From positions 248,001 to 312,000 of the forward strand of contig CAWUEY030000001.1 in the NCBI GenBank assembly GCA_963921245.4: DNA of 64,000 nucleotides, written 5' to 3'. Positions 42,819 through 51,528 of this stretch are shown here, piece by piece. Position numbers and translations under genes: made by a program. A model generated the notes under the pieces. The model saw only the letters and a list, made by a program, of their open reading frames with translations. It was not told the DNA's origin and searched no databases. Within the stretch, counting starts at the first letter, position 1. The number at the start of each line of letters is the position of its first letter. Source of the stretch: JABJGO01 sp963921245 (GTDB taxonomy: Bacteria; Pseudomonadota; Alphaproteobacteria; Rhodospirillales; Casp-alpha2).

Positions 42819-43502
42819 TTACGACAACACCCCGAGTTCGCGGAAAGAAGTGCTGCCGGATTTGGAAACGATAACATGATCGTGGAGCGTAATACCGAGT
42901 TTCTCCGCCGCCTCCCGAACTTCTCTGGTCATGGCGATGTCCGCCTTCGAGGGCGTGGGATCTCCACTGGGATGATTGTGAACCATGATTATGGCGCTGG
43001 CGTGCAATTCCAGACCGCGTTTGACCACTTCGCGCGGATACACCGGTGTGTGGTCTATGGTGCCTGTCTGTTGTTCCTCGTCGGCAATCAGTTCGTTGTG
43101 ATTGTTGAGATAGAGTACCCTGAAACTCTCGATCTTGTTCCGTCCCATGGACATTCTGCAGTAATCGATCAGGCGCTGCCAGTTGGAAAGCACCGGCTGG
43201 TTCATAACCTCGGTCTGTACCATGCGTTCAGCGGCGGCCTGTACAGTTTTGATAACGACAATCGCAGACTCTCCAACACCCTCAACTTCAGCGAGTTCCG
43301 CGGGTGAGGCGCTAACCACATTGGCAAAGGTGTCGAATTTGTTGATCAGGGCCTTGGCTACAGGCTTCATGTCCCGTCGGGTTTGGGCCTGAAACAGCAG
43401 GAGCTCCAGCAATTCATAATCGGCAAGGGCCTCACTGCCCGCCTTGAGGAACCGCTCGCGAAGTCTTTTACGGTGTCCGGCATGATCAGCGGAAGCAGCC
43501 AT
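42819..43502 (-). CDS. radC: RadC-family JAB-domain protein
   Basis: The 227-residue protein has an N-terminal helix-hairpin-helix (ASPAELAEVEGVGESAIVVI) and a C-terminal JAB/MPN domain with the metal motif HNHPSGDPTPSKAD near residue 174, the defining mark of RadC. Despite the name, a repair function is not established; the JAB domain suggests a metalloprotease or hydrolase activity. It lies 17 bases after map on the same strand, the usual alphaproteobacterial order sfsA, map, radC. Confidence 0.93.
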   Translation of the reverse strand: MAASADHAGHRKRLRERFLKAGSEALADYELLELLLFQAQTRRDMKPVAKALINKFDTFANVVSASPAELAEVEGVGESAIVVIKTVQAAAERMVQTEVMNQPVLSNWQRLIDYCRMSMGRNKIESFRVLYLNNHNELIADEEQQTGTIDHTPVYPREVVKRGLELHASAIIMVHNHPSGDPTPSKADIAMTREVREAAEKLGITLHDHVIVSKSGSTSFRELGVLS

Positions 43503-43519
43503 CGGACCTCCTTCAAAGG

Positions 43520-44389
43520 TCAGGAGACAAAGGGTGGCTTGTCGAACCCGGTTGGGGATTCGGTGAACACTTCGAAGCCGTCTTCAGTCACACCAATCGA
43601 GTGCTCAAACTGGGCGGACAAAGATTTGTCGCGGGTCACCGCAGTCCATCCGTCATCCAGAATTTTGATGTCATACCGACCGGCATTGATCATGGGCTCG
43701 ATGGTAAAGAACATCCCCTGTTTCAGGACATATCCCTCACCCGGTCTGCCATAGTGAAGGATATTCGGCATGTCATGGAAAACCCGGCCCAGTCCATGTC
43801 CGCAGAAGTCGCGAACAACCGAATACCTCAGGCCTTCGGCATACGTCTGAATGGCATGACCGATATCACCGGTGGTTGCACCGGGTTTTACCACCCGGAT
43901 ACCGGCCCACATGGCCTCAAATGTCGCGTCGATCAGTTTCCGAGCTTTTACGCCAACTTTACCCACATACATCATGCGGCTGGTATCGCCGAACCAGCCA
44001 TCCAGAATGACTGTCACATCAATATTCAGAACATCCCCGTCTTGCAGTCTCTTTGGCCCCGGTATGCCATGACAGACGACGTGGTTGATTGAGGTGCAGA
44101 TGGATTTCGGAAATCCACGATAATTCAAGGGAGCAGGAGTCGCATCGTGATCCACAATGTAATTGTGACAAAGAGTATCCAGTTTCTCTGTCGTTACACC
44201 GGGTTTTACAAAGGGGATGATGTAATCGAGGGTTTCTGCAGCCAAACGGCCGGCGTTCCGCATGCCGTCGAAATCAGCTCCGGTATGAATCTTTATGCTG
44301 CGTTGATGGTTTTCCAGCACGGCGCTATCCAGAGTTGTTGGTTTTGTATCGTTGTTGATCAGTTTAGAAGGTTGCGGCCTCTGAGGCAA
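43520..44389 (-). CDS. map: Methionine aminopeptidase, type I
   Basis: The enzyme removes the initiator Met from nascent proteins. All five metal ligands are in recognisable segments: Asp in LNIDVTVILDGW, Asp in FGDTSRMM, His in GHGLGRVFHD, Glu in FTIEPMI, Glu in AQFEHSI. The 289-residue form uses a TTG start at 44389, three bases after the sfsA stop; this gives an N-terminal extension of about 35 residues before IKIHTGADFDGMR. A GTG at 44320 would give a more usual length, and neither has a convincing ribosome-binding site. Confidence 0.94.
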   Translation of the reverse strand: MPQRPQPSKLINNDTKPTTLDSAVLENHQRSIKIHTGADFDGMRNAGRLAAETLDYIIPFVKPGVTTEKLDTLCHNYIVDHDATPAPLNYRGFPKSICTSINHVVCHGIPGPKRLQDGDVLNIDVTVILDGWFGDTSRMMYVGKVGVKARKLIDATFEAMWAGIRVVKPGATTGDIGHAIQTYAEGLRYSVVRDFCGHGLGRVFHDMPNILHYGRPGEGYVLKQGMFFTIEPMINAGRYDIKILDDGWTAVTRDKSLSAQFEHSIGVTEDGFEVFTESPTGFDKPPFVS

Positions 44390-44391
44390 TC

Positions 44392-45105
44392 TCAGGTCAG
44401 GTCAATCCCAATCGCCTTGTTTACGCGGATTTCTTCAGGTCCGACAAGACAATCATAACATAAGACTTCAACGCCTGCTTTCATGGCTTTTGTAAGGGCT
44501 TTTGCATAGGCCGGGTCGATATCGCGAGCCACTGTGAAACTATTCGCGTCGTCGCGTTGAACAAGATACATCATCACGGTGCGCGACCCTTGTTTAACCA
44601 TATCGGCAAGCTCACCCAGATGTTTGGTACCACGGCTGGTCACCGAGTCAGGGAATTCTACCAGCGCATTGTCGGATATATCCCGCCGCATGGTGACGTT
44701 TTTCACTTCGACATAACAATTAGGCTTGTTGTCATCCTCCAATAGAATATCGATCCGTGAGTTCTTTCCATACTTTACCTCACGACGGAGAGAGGCATAG
44801 CCGGAAAGCTCTGAGATGGTACCATCTTCAATAGCATCGGCAACCAAGCGATTGGGATGGCTGGTATTGATGCCCACCATGGCTTCGCCAATCCTGATGA
44901 TTTCCCATGTGAATTTGAGCTTTCGGTCCAAGTTTTTCGCGGGAGAAATCCACACCGCCGCACCCGGCTCGTTCACGCTTAACATGGAACCCGAATTGGC
45001 GCAGTGAGCGGTTACCACGGAACCGTCTTTCAGTTCCACATCGGCCATGAATCTTTTGTACCGCTTGACCAGGGTGCCAGGAATGAGGGGGGCGTCAAAT
45101 TTCAT
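44392..45105 (-). CDS. sfsA: SfsA family protein
   Basis: The 237-residue protein belongs to the sugar-fermentation-stimulation family, which has an OB-fold plus a nuclease-like domain and may bind DNA. Conserved pieces are VTAHCANSGSM near residue 40, the DILLEDD and CYVEVKNVT active-site-like segment near residue 120, and FPDSVTSRGTKHL. The ATG at 45105 is taken as start because homologues begin MKF-type; an ATG 12 codons upstream lies inside the previous gene's stop region. Biological role remains unclear. Confidence 0.92.
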   Translation of the reverse strand: MKFDAPLIPGTLVKRYKRFMADVELKDGSVVTAHCANSGSMLSVNEPGAAVWISPAKNLDRKLKFTWEIIRIGEAMVGINTSHPNRLVADAIEDGTISELSGYASLRREVKYGKNSRIDILLEDDNKPNCYVEVKNVTMRRDISDNALVEFPDSVTSRGTKHLGELADMVKQGSRTVMMYLVQRDDANSFTVARDIDPAYAKALTKAMKAGVEVLCYDCLVGPEEIRVNKAIGIDLT

Positions 45106-45115
45106 GAAAAAAAAC

Positions 45116-46045
45116 CTAGTTATCTGTTGTGCCGGTTTCAAGGTTCGCCACGGGATCCCCCAGGAAATCTCTCAGAGAAACCTTACCCTGACCCGGTTTG
45201 AGGGGTTGTTGCTGGCCAGGTGCCGGTGCCCAACCGCTGAGATAGAGAATGGTGAAGGTAGCGGGTATTCGGCCGTCCGAACCGGCAAACCGTTCGCGAT
45301 ACAGATTTAATGCTGTCATGAGCGTTTCTCTGCGCGAAAAGGTTTTGCGCCGCTCCTGGACGGCATTGGTTTCTCCCATACCGCGCAGGTCCCGCAACAG
45401 TCGAAATGGCTCTTCATAGAATACAGTGATGGTTTCCGTGTCTACCACGGGCAAGGCAAAACCGGCGCGTTGCAGTAATCCACCAGCGTCTCGGATATCG
45501 GTAAATGGAGAAACCCGCGGACTCAGGCCACCCTCAACAGCAATTTCTGCATCGCTCAGAACCGACCTGAGTTCATGCAGGGTTTCCCCGCCAAACAGGG
45601 TCGCCAGAAACAAGCCATCGGGTCGCAGAGCTCGTTTGATTTGGGCAAAGGATCCAGGCAGGTCATTCACCCAGTGCAGGGATAAATTGCTCACTACCAG
45701 ATCAAGTTTTCCGTCCCCGAAGGGAAGAGCCTCCTCATCAGCGACCGAGAACGCGGTTGCTCTACAGCCTGGATTGCTGCGTGCTGCATTGGTAATGTTG
45801 CTGGAGTAATCGCAGCAGAAGAGCGAATCAACCCGAGAATAGTTTTGTAGAAGTTCACCCAGAATGCCGGAACGGCAACCCAGTTCCACCGCCGTTTCGA
45901 AATGGCTTGTTACGTCCTCAAGCCGATCAACCAGCCGATTGGCGACCTCGCGGAGCAGAAAATCAGAATCTGACGGATACGAGAGTGCTCGCTCGCGGTG
46001 CAGTCGAACGGTGTTCCGGTTGAATATGCTCACGGCCTCAGTCAT
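45116..46045 (-). CDS. SAM-dependent methyltransferase (BioC/NDUFAF5-like)
   Basis: The 309-residue protein has the class I methyltransferase core with motif I AVELGCRSGILGELLQ near residue 45, DLVVSNLSLHWVNDLPG (post-II motif of the BioC/NDUFAF5 group) and the long C-terminal extension of that group. In alphaproteobacteria this family is related to NDUFAF5, an assembly factor of respiratory complex I, rather than to biotin synthesis. The start MTEAVSIFNR at 46045 is the usual one. It is divergent from comF with almost no space between. Confidence 0.85.
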   Translation of the reverse strand: MTEAVSIFNRNTVRLHRERALSYPSDSDFLLREVANRLVDRLEDVTSHFETAVELGCRSGILGELLQNYSRVDSLFCCDYSSNITNAARSNPGCRATAFSVADEEALPFGDGKLDLVVSNLSLHWVNDLPGSFAQIKRALRPDGLFLATLFGGETLHELRSVLSDAEIAVEGGLSPRVSPFTDIRDAGGLLQRAGFALPVVDTETITVFYEEPFRLLRDLRGMGETNAVQERRKTFSRRETLMTALNLYRERFAGSDGRIPATFTILYLSGWAPAPGQQQPLKPGQGKVSLRDFLGDPVANLETGTTDN

Positions 46046-46055
46046 GCTGTGGGTT

Positions 46056-46919
46056 ATGCCACAGGAATACCCGCCGGGAAAACCACTCCGTCCGATTGAG
46101 GCCGATTGCAATCCACCGGATCGAGCGAGGACGTCGCGTGTCTTGCTGCAACCAGCCACCGGACCGGCTGTTCGATTTTTACAGAAAACCGTAGATGCGA
46201 TCCTGCCGTCACAGTGTCTTGGTTGTGCCGTTGTGCTGGAGACTGCGGACACCATTTGTCACTCCTGTTGGGGAGCCGTGCAGTTTATAGGAGCATCCTG
46301 CTGTCAGGGATGTGGGCTCCCATTTTCTTTTGATCAGCCTGCCTCTTTGTGTGGCGAATGTATCCGTTACACACCACCCTTTGCCCGGGCCAGAAGCGCC
46401 GTTGTTTATGACCATGGATCCCGGGAGCTGATCCTGGCTTTCAAACACGGAGATCGACCGGAAGCTGCGCGACTGTTTGCGCAATGGATGGTTGCGTGTG
46501 CGCCGGACCTGATTGCGGATGCGGACCTGATCGTTCCAGTTCCCCTGTATCGGAAGCGGTTGTTTCAACGGCGCTACAATCAGGCGGCTCTCATTGTGCG
46601 AAGCATAAGCAGATTGACGGGTACGCCACATATGGTTGACGGTGTTGAACGAACTCGAGACACCAAAAGCCAGGGGCATATGACGGCGGTCCAACGGCGG
46701 CGAAATGTTTCCGGAGCTTTTGCGGTGCCTGCGTGCCGAAAAAACCGAATGAGTGGGAAGCGTATTCTGTTGATTGATGATGTTTACACAAGTGGTGCAA
46801 CGGTATCTTCTGTTGCGCGAACCCTGAACCGGGCGGGTGTTAAGGCTGTTGATGTATTGACGGTGGCCAGGGTCGTTCGCGAACAGGGTCGTTCGCGAAG
46901 TTGGTTGACGACAAGTTGA
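46056..46919 (+). CDS. comF: ComF family phosphoribosyltransferase-like protein
   Basis: The product has an N-terminal zinc-finger-like part (LPSQCLGCAVVLE, CHSCWG, CCQGCGLPF, CGECI) and a C-terminal phosphoribosyltransferase fold with the PRPP loop ILLIDDVYTSGATV near residue 240. ComF proteins are needed for DNA uptake in competent bacteria, but many non-competent species keep them. The start is uncertain: ATG at 46056 gives 287 residues, about 40 longer than usual, and a start nearer 46140 is possible because the divergent methyltransferase begins at 46045. The end has a short direct duplication (GTTCGCGAACAGGGTCGTTCGCGA). Confidence 0.88.
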   Translation: MPQEYPPGKPLRPIEADCNPPDRARTSRVLLQPATGPAVRFLQKTVDAILPSQCLGCAVVLETADTICHSCWGAVQFIGASCCQGCGLPFSFDQPASLCGECIRYTPPFARARSAVVYDHGSRELILAFKHGDRPEAARLFAQWMVACAPDLIADADLIVPVPLYRKRLFQRRYNQAALIVRSISRLTGTPHMVDGVERTRDTKSQGHMTAVQRRRNVSGAFAVPACRKNRMSGKRILLIDDVYTSGATVSSVARTLNRAGVKAVDVLTVARVVREQGRSRSWLTTS

Positions 46920-47002
46920 TCAAATCCGTGTGGTAAGCGAATTGAAATGAACCTTACCTGTCCCTATGTAGAGCCAACAGATATCACAAGCGGACAACTA
47001 AA

Positions 47003-47281
47003 ATGACGAACGACACTAACGTCCCTCACGTTGAGATTTATACCACGCCGATTTGTGGGTTTTGCATGCGTGCGAAATCCCTGCTGAAACAGAAAGGAAT
47101 CGAATTTGATGAAATAAATGTCATGATGAGCGGTGCAAAGCGCGAAGAAATGATGCAGCGATCCAACGGCGAATACACGGTGCCGCAGATTTTCATCGAC
47201 GGAGATCATATTGGTGGTTGTGACGATCTGTTTCTGCTGGAACACCGGGGCGAATTGGATGCGAAGCTGAGGCGAGCCTAG
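47003..47281 (+). CDS. grxC: Glutaredoxin 3
   Basis: The 92-residue thioltransferase reduces disulfides with glutathione. The active site is C18-G-F-C21 after the beta strand VEIYTTPI; the cis-Pro and GSH-binding segments YTVPQIFIDGDHIGGCDDL are standard. CGFC instead of CPYC is common in alphaproteobacterial Grx3. It is followed 10 bases later by the nitrilase gene, a conserved alphaproteobacterial pair. Confidence 0.95.
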   Translation: MTNDTNVPHVEIYTTPICGFCMRAKSLLKQKGIEFDEINVMMSGAKREEMMQRSNGEYTVPQIFIDGDHIGGCDDLFLLEHRGELDAKLRRA

Positions 47282-47291
47282 TGGTTTAACC

Positions 47292-48134
47292 ATGCGGGAA
47301 ATCCTTCGCGTTAGCCTTGTTCAGACAACAACCGGCCGATCACCGGATGAGAACATTGCGATCACGGTTCCGATGATCACGACAGCCGTTCAGGCGGGTG
47401 CGCATTTTGTCATGCTGCCGGAAACGGCGGGGTTTATGGAATCGGACCCCGAAACCCTGCACCAAACAGCGAAACATGAGGAAGATACCATTTCCCTGCG
47501 CGCGTTTGCGGATGCGGCGCGAGATAACAAAGTCTGGCTGCTGGTCGGGTCTCTGATTGTAAAGACAGAGTCTGATGGCAAGCTAGCGAACCGGTCGTTC
47601 CTGATTGATGATCTGGGTAAAATTGTTGCGCGTTACGACAAAATTCACTTGTTCGATGTGGTTCTAGCCAGCGGTGAACAGTACCGAGAGTCATCCAGTT
47701 ACCGACATGGAACACAATTGTGCTGCGCCGAAACCCCATGGGGGAAATTGGGCATGAGCGTGTGTTATGATATTAGATTTCCGGATCAATACAGGGCACT
47801 CGCCAAAATGGGTGCTGTCTTACTGACCGTGCCTTCTGCATTCACGCGGGCCACAGGTCAGGCCCACTGGCACGCGTTGTTGCGGGCCCGCGCCATCGAA
47901 AACGGATGTTTTGTGTTTGCACCTGCGCAATGTGGTATTCACCAGGGAGGACGTCAAACCTACGGCCATTCTCTGATTGTTGATCCGTGGGGTGAGGTTC
48001 TCGCCGATGGTGGTGAGGAAACAGGGATCGTAAGTGCGGAGATTGATCTAAGCCGTGTAGCATTCGTGAGAGCACAGGTGCCGTCTCTGGACCATGACCG
48101 GGTCTATGAGCCTTCTGATGGCCTCAGTGGATAA
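47292..48134 (+). CDS. Carbon-nitrogen hydrolase (Nit-type omega-amidase-like)
   Basis: The 280-residue enzyme shows the nitrilase-superfamily triad: Glu44 in LPETAG, Lys117 in YDKIHLFD and Cys158 in SVCYDIRFP. It is closest in pattern to Nit1/Nit2-type amidases, which include deaminated glutathione amidase; its place next to grxC fits a role in glutathione repair, which is inference. The 3' end overlaps the convergent methyltransferase gene by 31 bases. Confidence 0.9.
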   Translation: MREILRVSLVQTTTGRSPDENIAITVPMITTAVQAGAHFVMLPETAGFMESDPETLHQTAKHEEDTISLRAFADAARDNKVWLLVGSLIVKTESDGKLANRSFLIDDLGKIVARYDKIHLFDVVLASGEQYRESSSYRHGTQLCCAETPWGKLGMSVCYDIRFPDQYRALAKMGAVLLTVPSAFTRATGQAHWHALLRARAIENGCFVFAPAQCGIHQGGRQTYGHSLIVDPWGEVLADGGEETGIVSAEIDLSRVAFVRAQVPSLDHDRVYEPSDGLSG

Positions 48135-48736
48135 GGCGTCGGTTCCTTATCTTCCCGGGCACTCAAATCAAGATTGTTGACCGCGACAATTCTTTGTTTA
48201 ACGCCGGTGAGTTCTCCGTCCTCGACGAGGCCGTGCTCATAGGAAATGACCTGCAGGTTGTTTTCCACCAACGTCAGAAGCTCACCACTTCGCAGCAAAT
48301 GATCCGGGTTACGGGGACGGGCGTAACGCTCGTTCCCCCGAGCAAAAGTCTCGTAAATAAGAACGCCGTCCGGCTTGAGTGTGCCGATCATCGATAATAG
48401 GAAGGGTCGATATAGATAGTTTACGACAACAATGCCGTCAAACTGCTGACCACCCAGCACGCCTTTTTCACTGAATGGATTGGTTTCTGTTTCCAGGTCA
48501 GCCTGAATAACCTTGAGATTTTCACGACCTCCTACCCTGGTTTCGAGAACGTCTGTCATTTTATCGACGGCGGTAACACTGTATCCTAGGTCCAATAACA
48601 TGGCAGCATGCCGCCCGCCGCCACAGGCGAGATCCAGAATGTTACCGTCAATGGGAATCAGGTGTGAATATCGCCTGACCCATTGGGAAGGCGAGGTGAT
48701 GCGGTGGTGTTTCGATTTTTTGGCGGTGGAGGGCAT
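48104..48736 (-). CDS. Class I SAM-dependent methyltransferase (TehB-like), substrate unknown
   Basis: The 210-residue protein has motif I LDLACGGGRHAAMLLDLGY near residue 34 and the downstream VTAVDKMTD, as in TehB-like or small-molecule methyltransferases. It lacks any extra domain. The 3' end overlaps the nitrilase gene on the opposite strand. No substrate can be assigned. Confidence 0.8.
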   Translation of the reverse strand: MPSTAKKSKHHRITSPSQWVRRYSHLIPIDGNILDLACGGGRHAAMLLDLGYSVTAVDKMTDVLETRVGGRENLKVIQADLETETNPFSEKGVLGGQQFDGIVVVNYLYRPFLLSMIGTLKPDGVLIYETFARGNERYARPRNPDHLLRSGELLTLVENNLQVISYEHGLVEDGELTGVKQRIVAVNNLDLSAREDKEPTPYPLRPSEGS

Positions 48737-48867
48737 TTAACTTATTTGCCTCATTTACCTTATTTGCCTTGGCAAAGTGATAATTCTGAGATTATCTAAT
48801 CGTTAACGTGTACGTTTTATGACGGTTTGTCGTGTTCCCCATAGTCGCCAACGGATGGTAAAGGTCA

Positions 48868-49317
48868 ATGATTACCTATCAACTGATTTGTTCTTCCGGT
48901 CATGAATTTGAGGCCTGGTTCCAAAACAGTACCGGTTACGACGAGCAGCAAAAGGCTGGTGATATCAGCTGTCCCATTTGTGGCGACATCAATGTCTCCA
49001 AGGCGGTGATGGCTCCAGCTCTTAGCCGAAAAGGAAATTCCCGACCTTCCAAACCGATGCCGGACTCCCATGAGCAACGCGCTTCAGAAGTGGCCCGAGA
49101 GGTTCTGGATGCCATCGAAAAAGTTCGCGAGCATGTCGCGCAGAACTGTGACTACGTGGGTAATGATTTTGCCGACGAAGCTCGTCGCATTCATTACGGG
49201 GAAACTGAAGAGCGCGGCATTTACGGGGAAGCCACAGACCAGGACAATCAGGAACTTGTCGAAGAAGGCATTGAGGTGTTTCGCCTGCCGGTCGTGCCCC
49301 GCCGGAGCAGCAATTAG
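48868..49317 (+). CDS. DUF1178 family protein
   Basis: The 149-residue protein has the family start MITYQLICSSGHEFEAWF with a zinc-ribbon-like pair of motifs (CSSGHEFE and SCPICGDIN), an unstructured middle and a conserved tail with YGNDFADEARRIHYGE-like spacing (YVGNDFADEARRIHYGE) and ERGIYGEAT. The function is unknown. It is located between the nitrilase group and ubiG as in many alphaproteobacteria. The stop overlaps the end of the convergent ubiG by four bases. Confidence 0.93.
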   Translation: MITYQLICSSGHEFEAWFQNSTGYDEQQKAGDISCPICGDINVSKAVMAPALSRKGNSRPSKPMPDSHEQRASEVAREVLDAIEKVREHVAQNCDYVGNDFADEARRIHYGETEERGIYGEATDQDNQELVEEGIEVFRLPVVPRRSSN

Positions 49318-50066
49318 ACGTTAGTCCCCTTCTTGAACGCCGCGAGATAGTTGACGGCGGTATCCCGCCCCAATCGCCATATTCCACGAACGGGGTCGTA
49401 AATGATGCCCTGAACATCGGAAATGCTGACATTATGCTTTTTTAACGCGGGTGCCAGTTCCGACGGTTGGACAAATTTGTTCCAGTCGTGGGTGCCCGCC
49501 GGAACCCAGCGAAGAATGTATTCAGCGGCGACTTTGGCCAGTGCGAGGGACTTAAAGGTCCGGTTGATGGTGCCGAGAATCAGCACGCCGTTTCCCGGGG
49601 CGGTGAGTTCGGAAACGGCGCCCAGAAACCGTGGTAGATCGCTCACGTGTTCGACGACTTCCAGTGAAACAACACAGTCGTAGACGGCATGGTCACCGCT
49701 CGCCAGTTGCTCGGGTGTTGCGCACTGAAATTCGATCGATAATCCCATTTGTTCCGCATGGGTTTTGGCAACGACAATGGTTTCTTCACCCGCATCAATT
49801 GCTGTTACGCGGGCCCCCATGCGCGAAAGCGGTTCACTGAGAAGACCGCCGCCGCATCCGACATCGAGAATCTTTAGGCCCGACAGCGGTTTGATGGTGT
49901 TGGGGTTTCGGCCAAGATGATTGCACACTGTATCGCGGACAAACTGAACGCGAACGGGGTTCAGGAGGTGAAGTGGGCGGAATTTTCCGTTCTCGTCCCA
50001 CCATTCCTCGGCGATGGCAGAGAAGCGCGAAACTTCATCTTCGGCGGCTGTTGATGCGCTGGTCAA
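49314..50066 (-). CDS. ubiG: Ubiquinone biosynthesis O-methyltransferase
   Basis: The 250-residue enzyme performs the two O-methylations of ubiquinone synthesis at the membrane surface. Family hallmarks are FSAIAEEWWDENGKFRPLH near residue 15, motif I LDVGCGGGLLSEPLSRMG near residue 68, and the C-terminal VPAGTHDWNKFVQPSEL. I use the TTG at 50066 (reading MTSASTAAEDEV), since that gives the usual N-terminus; an ATG at 50141 is possible but lies close to the divergent lysC promoter region. Confidence 0.93.
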   Translation of the reverse strand: MTSASTAAEDEVSRFSAIAEEWWDENGKFRPLHLLNPVRVQFVRDTVCNHLGRNPNTIKPLSGLKILDVGCGGGLLSEPLSRMGARVTAIDAGEETIVVAKTHAEQMGLSIEFQCATPEQLASGDHAVYDCVVSLEVVEHVSDLPRFLGAVSELTAPGNGVLILGTINRTFKSLALAKVAAEYILRWVPAGTHDWNKFVQPSELAPALKKHNVSISDVQGIIYDPVRGIWRLGRDTAVNYLAAFKKGTNV

Positions 50067-50224
50067 TTGAACGTCTCTCTTGCCTTTTTCCGAGGCTTGT
50101 ACCCTTATCTTGTTCAGAGTATGTATTCGCCGCCCTGGCATCAAGCCTAACCGCGTTATAAGCGGCTGGAAGGCAGGTATGTTCGCGGCACTGTGTTTTA
50201 TATGTACCGGTTTGCCTATATCCC

Positions 50225-51445
50225 ATGGGGCGGTTTGTTCAAAAATTTGGTGGAACATCGGTCGCCGATCCCGAGCGGATCAAAGCCGTGGCGCAGTGCG
50301 TTAAACGTGAGGTGGACGCCGGCAACCAGGTTGCCGTTGTTTTGTCCGCCATGTCTGGCGTGACCAATCAGCTGGTTGCGTATGCGGAAGAAATCAGCCC
50401 TGTTCATGATGCACGTGAGTATGATGCCGTCGTCGCAACCGGTGAGCAGGTTACCGTCGGGTTATTGTCCATGGCGCTGCAATCCCTGGGAATTAACGCG
50501 CGGTCCTGGATGGGGTGGCAGATTCCCGTTAAAACGGATGGTGTCCACGGCAAGGCTCGTATTGAGAATATCGAAACCACCGACCTGGACAAACGGATGA
50601 ATTCCGGTGAAGTGCCGGTTGTCGCCGGGTTCCAGGGGATTGGCCCGGACAATAGTGTGACGACATTGGGGCGTGGTGGTTCGGATACCAGTGCGGTTGC
50701 GCTTGCGGCCGCTCTCAATGCGGACCGGTGCGATATCTACACCGATGTTGATGGCGTCTACACCACGGATCCTCGGATCGTAAACAAGGCGCAGAAACTG
50801 GATAAGATTACCTACGAAGAAATGCTTGAAATGGCTTCGCTTGGTGCGAAAGTCCTGCAGACTCGTTCCGTGCAACTGGCCATGAAAGAAGGTGTGCGGC
50901 TTCAGGTTCTTTCCAGTTACACAGATGAACCTGGAACTTTAGTTGTCGATGAGGATGAGATTGTGGAACAGGCAGTTGTTAGTGGAATAGCCTACAGTCG
51001 GGATGAGGCCAAGATTACGCTGGTCGGCGTTTCAGATAAACCGGGGGTGGCGGCCAGAATTTTTGGTCCGCTTACCGATGCGAATGTCAATGTTGACATG
51101 ATCGTTCAGAACGTTTCCGGCGACGGCAGCAAAACGGACCTGACATTCACTGTGACCCGCGCAGATTTACGTCTGGCCTGTGAAACCCTGGAATCCGTAC
51201 GAGATGAAATTGAATACGAAAACCTGATTTCTGCCGATGACGTGGTCAAGGTGTCTGTGATCGGTGTCGGTATGCGATCCCATGCCGGTGTGGCGCAGAG
51301 CATGTTCAAGGCCCTGGCCGACAGGGGAATCAACATTCAGGTGATTTCTACCTCGGAAATCAAAGTCAGTGTTTTGATTGCCGAGGAGTATACGGAACTC
51401 GCGCTCAGGGCCTTGCATACGGCCTATGGTCTGGATGACGATTGA
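50225..51445 (+). CDS. lysC: Aspartate kinase
   Basis: The 406-residue enzyme phosphorylates aspartate, the first step towards lysine, methionine and threonine. It begins MGRFVQKFGGTSVADPER with the KFGGTS substrate motif, followed by the nucleotide-binding TLGRGGSDTSAVALAAAL near residue 142. The C-terminus has two ACT domains for feedback control by lysine or threonine (GVSDKPGVAARIFG and GMRSHAGVAQSMFKAL). It shares the window with thrB of the same pathway. ubiG is divergent. Confidence 0.96.
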   Translation: MGRFVQKFGGTSVADPERIKAVAQCVKREVDAGNQVAVVLSAMSGVTNQLVAYAEEISPVHDAREYDAVVATGEQVTVGLLSMALQSLGINARSWMGWQIPVKTDGVHGKARIENIETTDLDKRMNSGEVPVVAGFQGIGPDNSVTTLGRGGSDTSAVALAAALNADRCDIYTDVDGVYTTDPRIVNKAQKLDKITYEEMLEMASLGAKVLQTRSVQLAMKEGVRLQVLSSYTDEPGTLVVDEDEIVEQAVVSGIAYSRDEAKITLVGVSDKPGVAARIFGPLTDANVNVDMIVQNVSGDGSKTDLTFTVTRADLRLACETLESVRDEIEYENLISADDVVKVSVIGVGMRSHAGVAQSMFKALADRGINIQVISTSEIKVSVLIAEEYTELALRALHTAYGLDDD

Positions 51446-51528
51446 TTTCTGCCTTTCAGCGTACAGACGTTGAAAGTAACGAATTCGATAACAGGTAAGG
51501 GTTTCGCGGGAGACGTTACCGGACGCCC

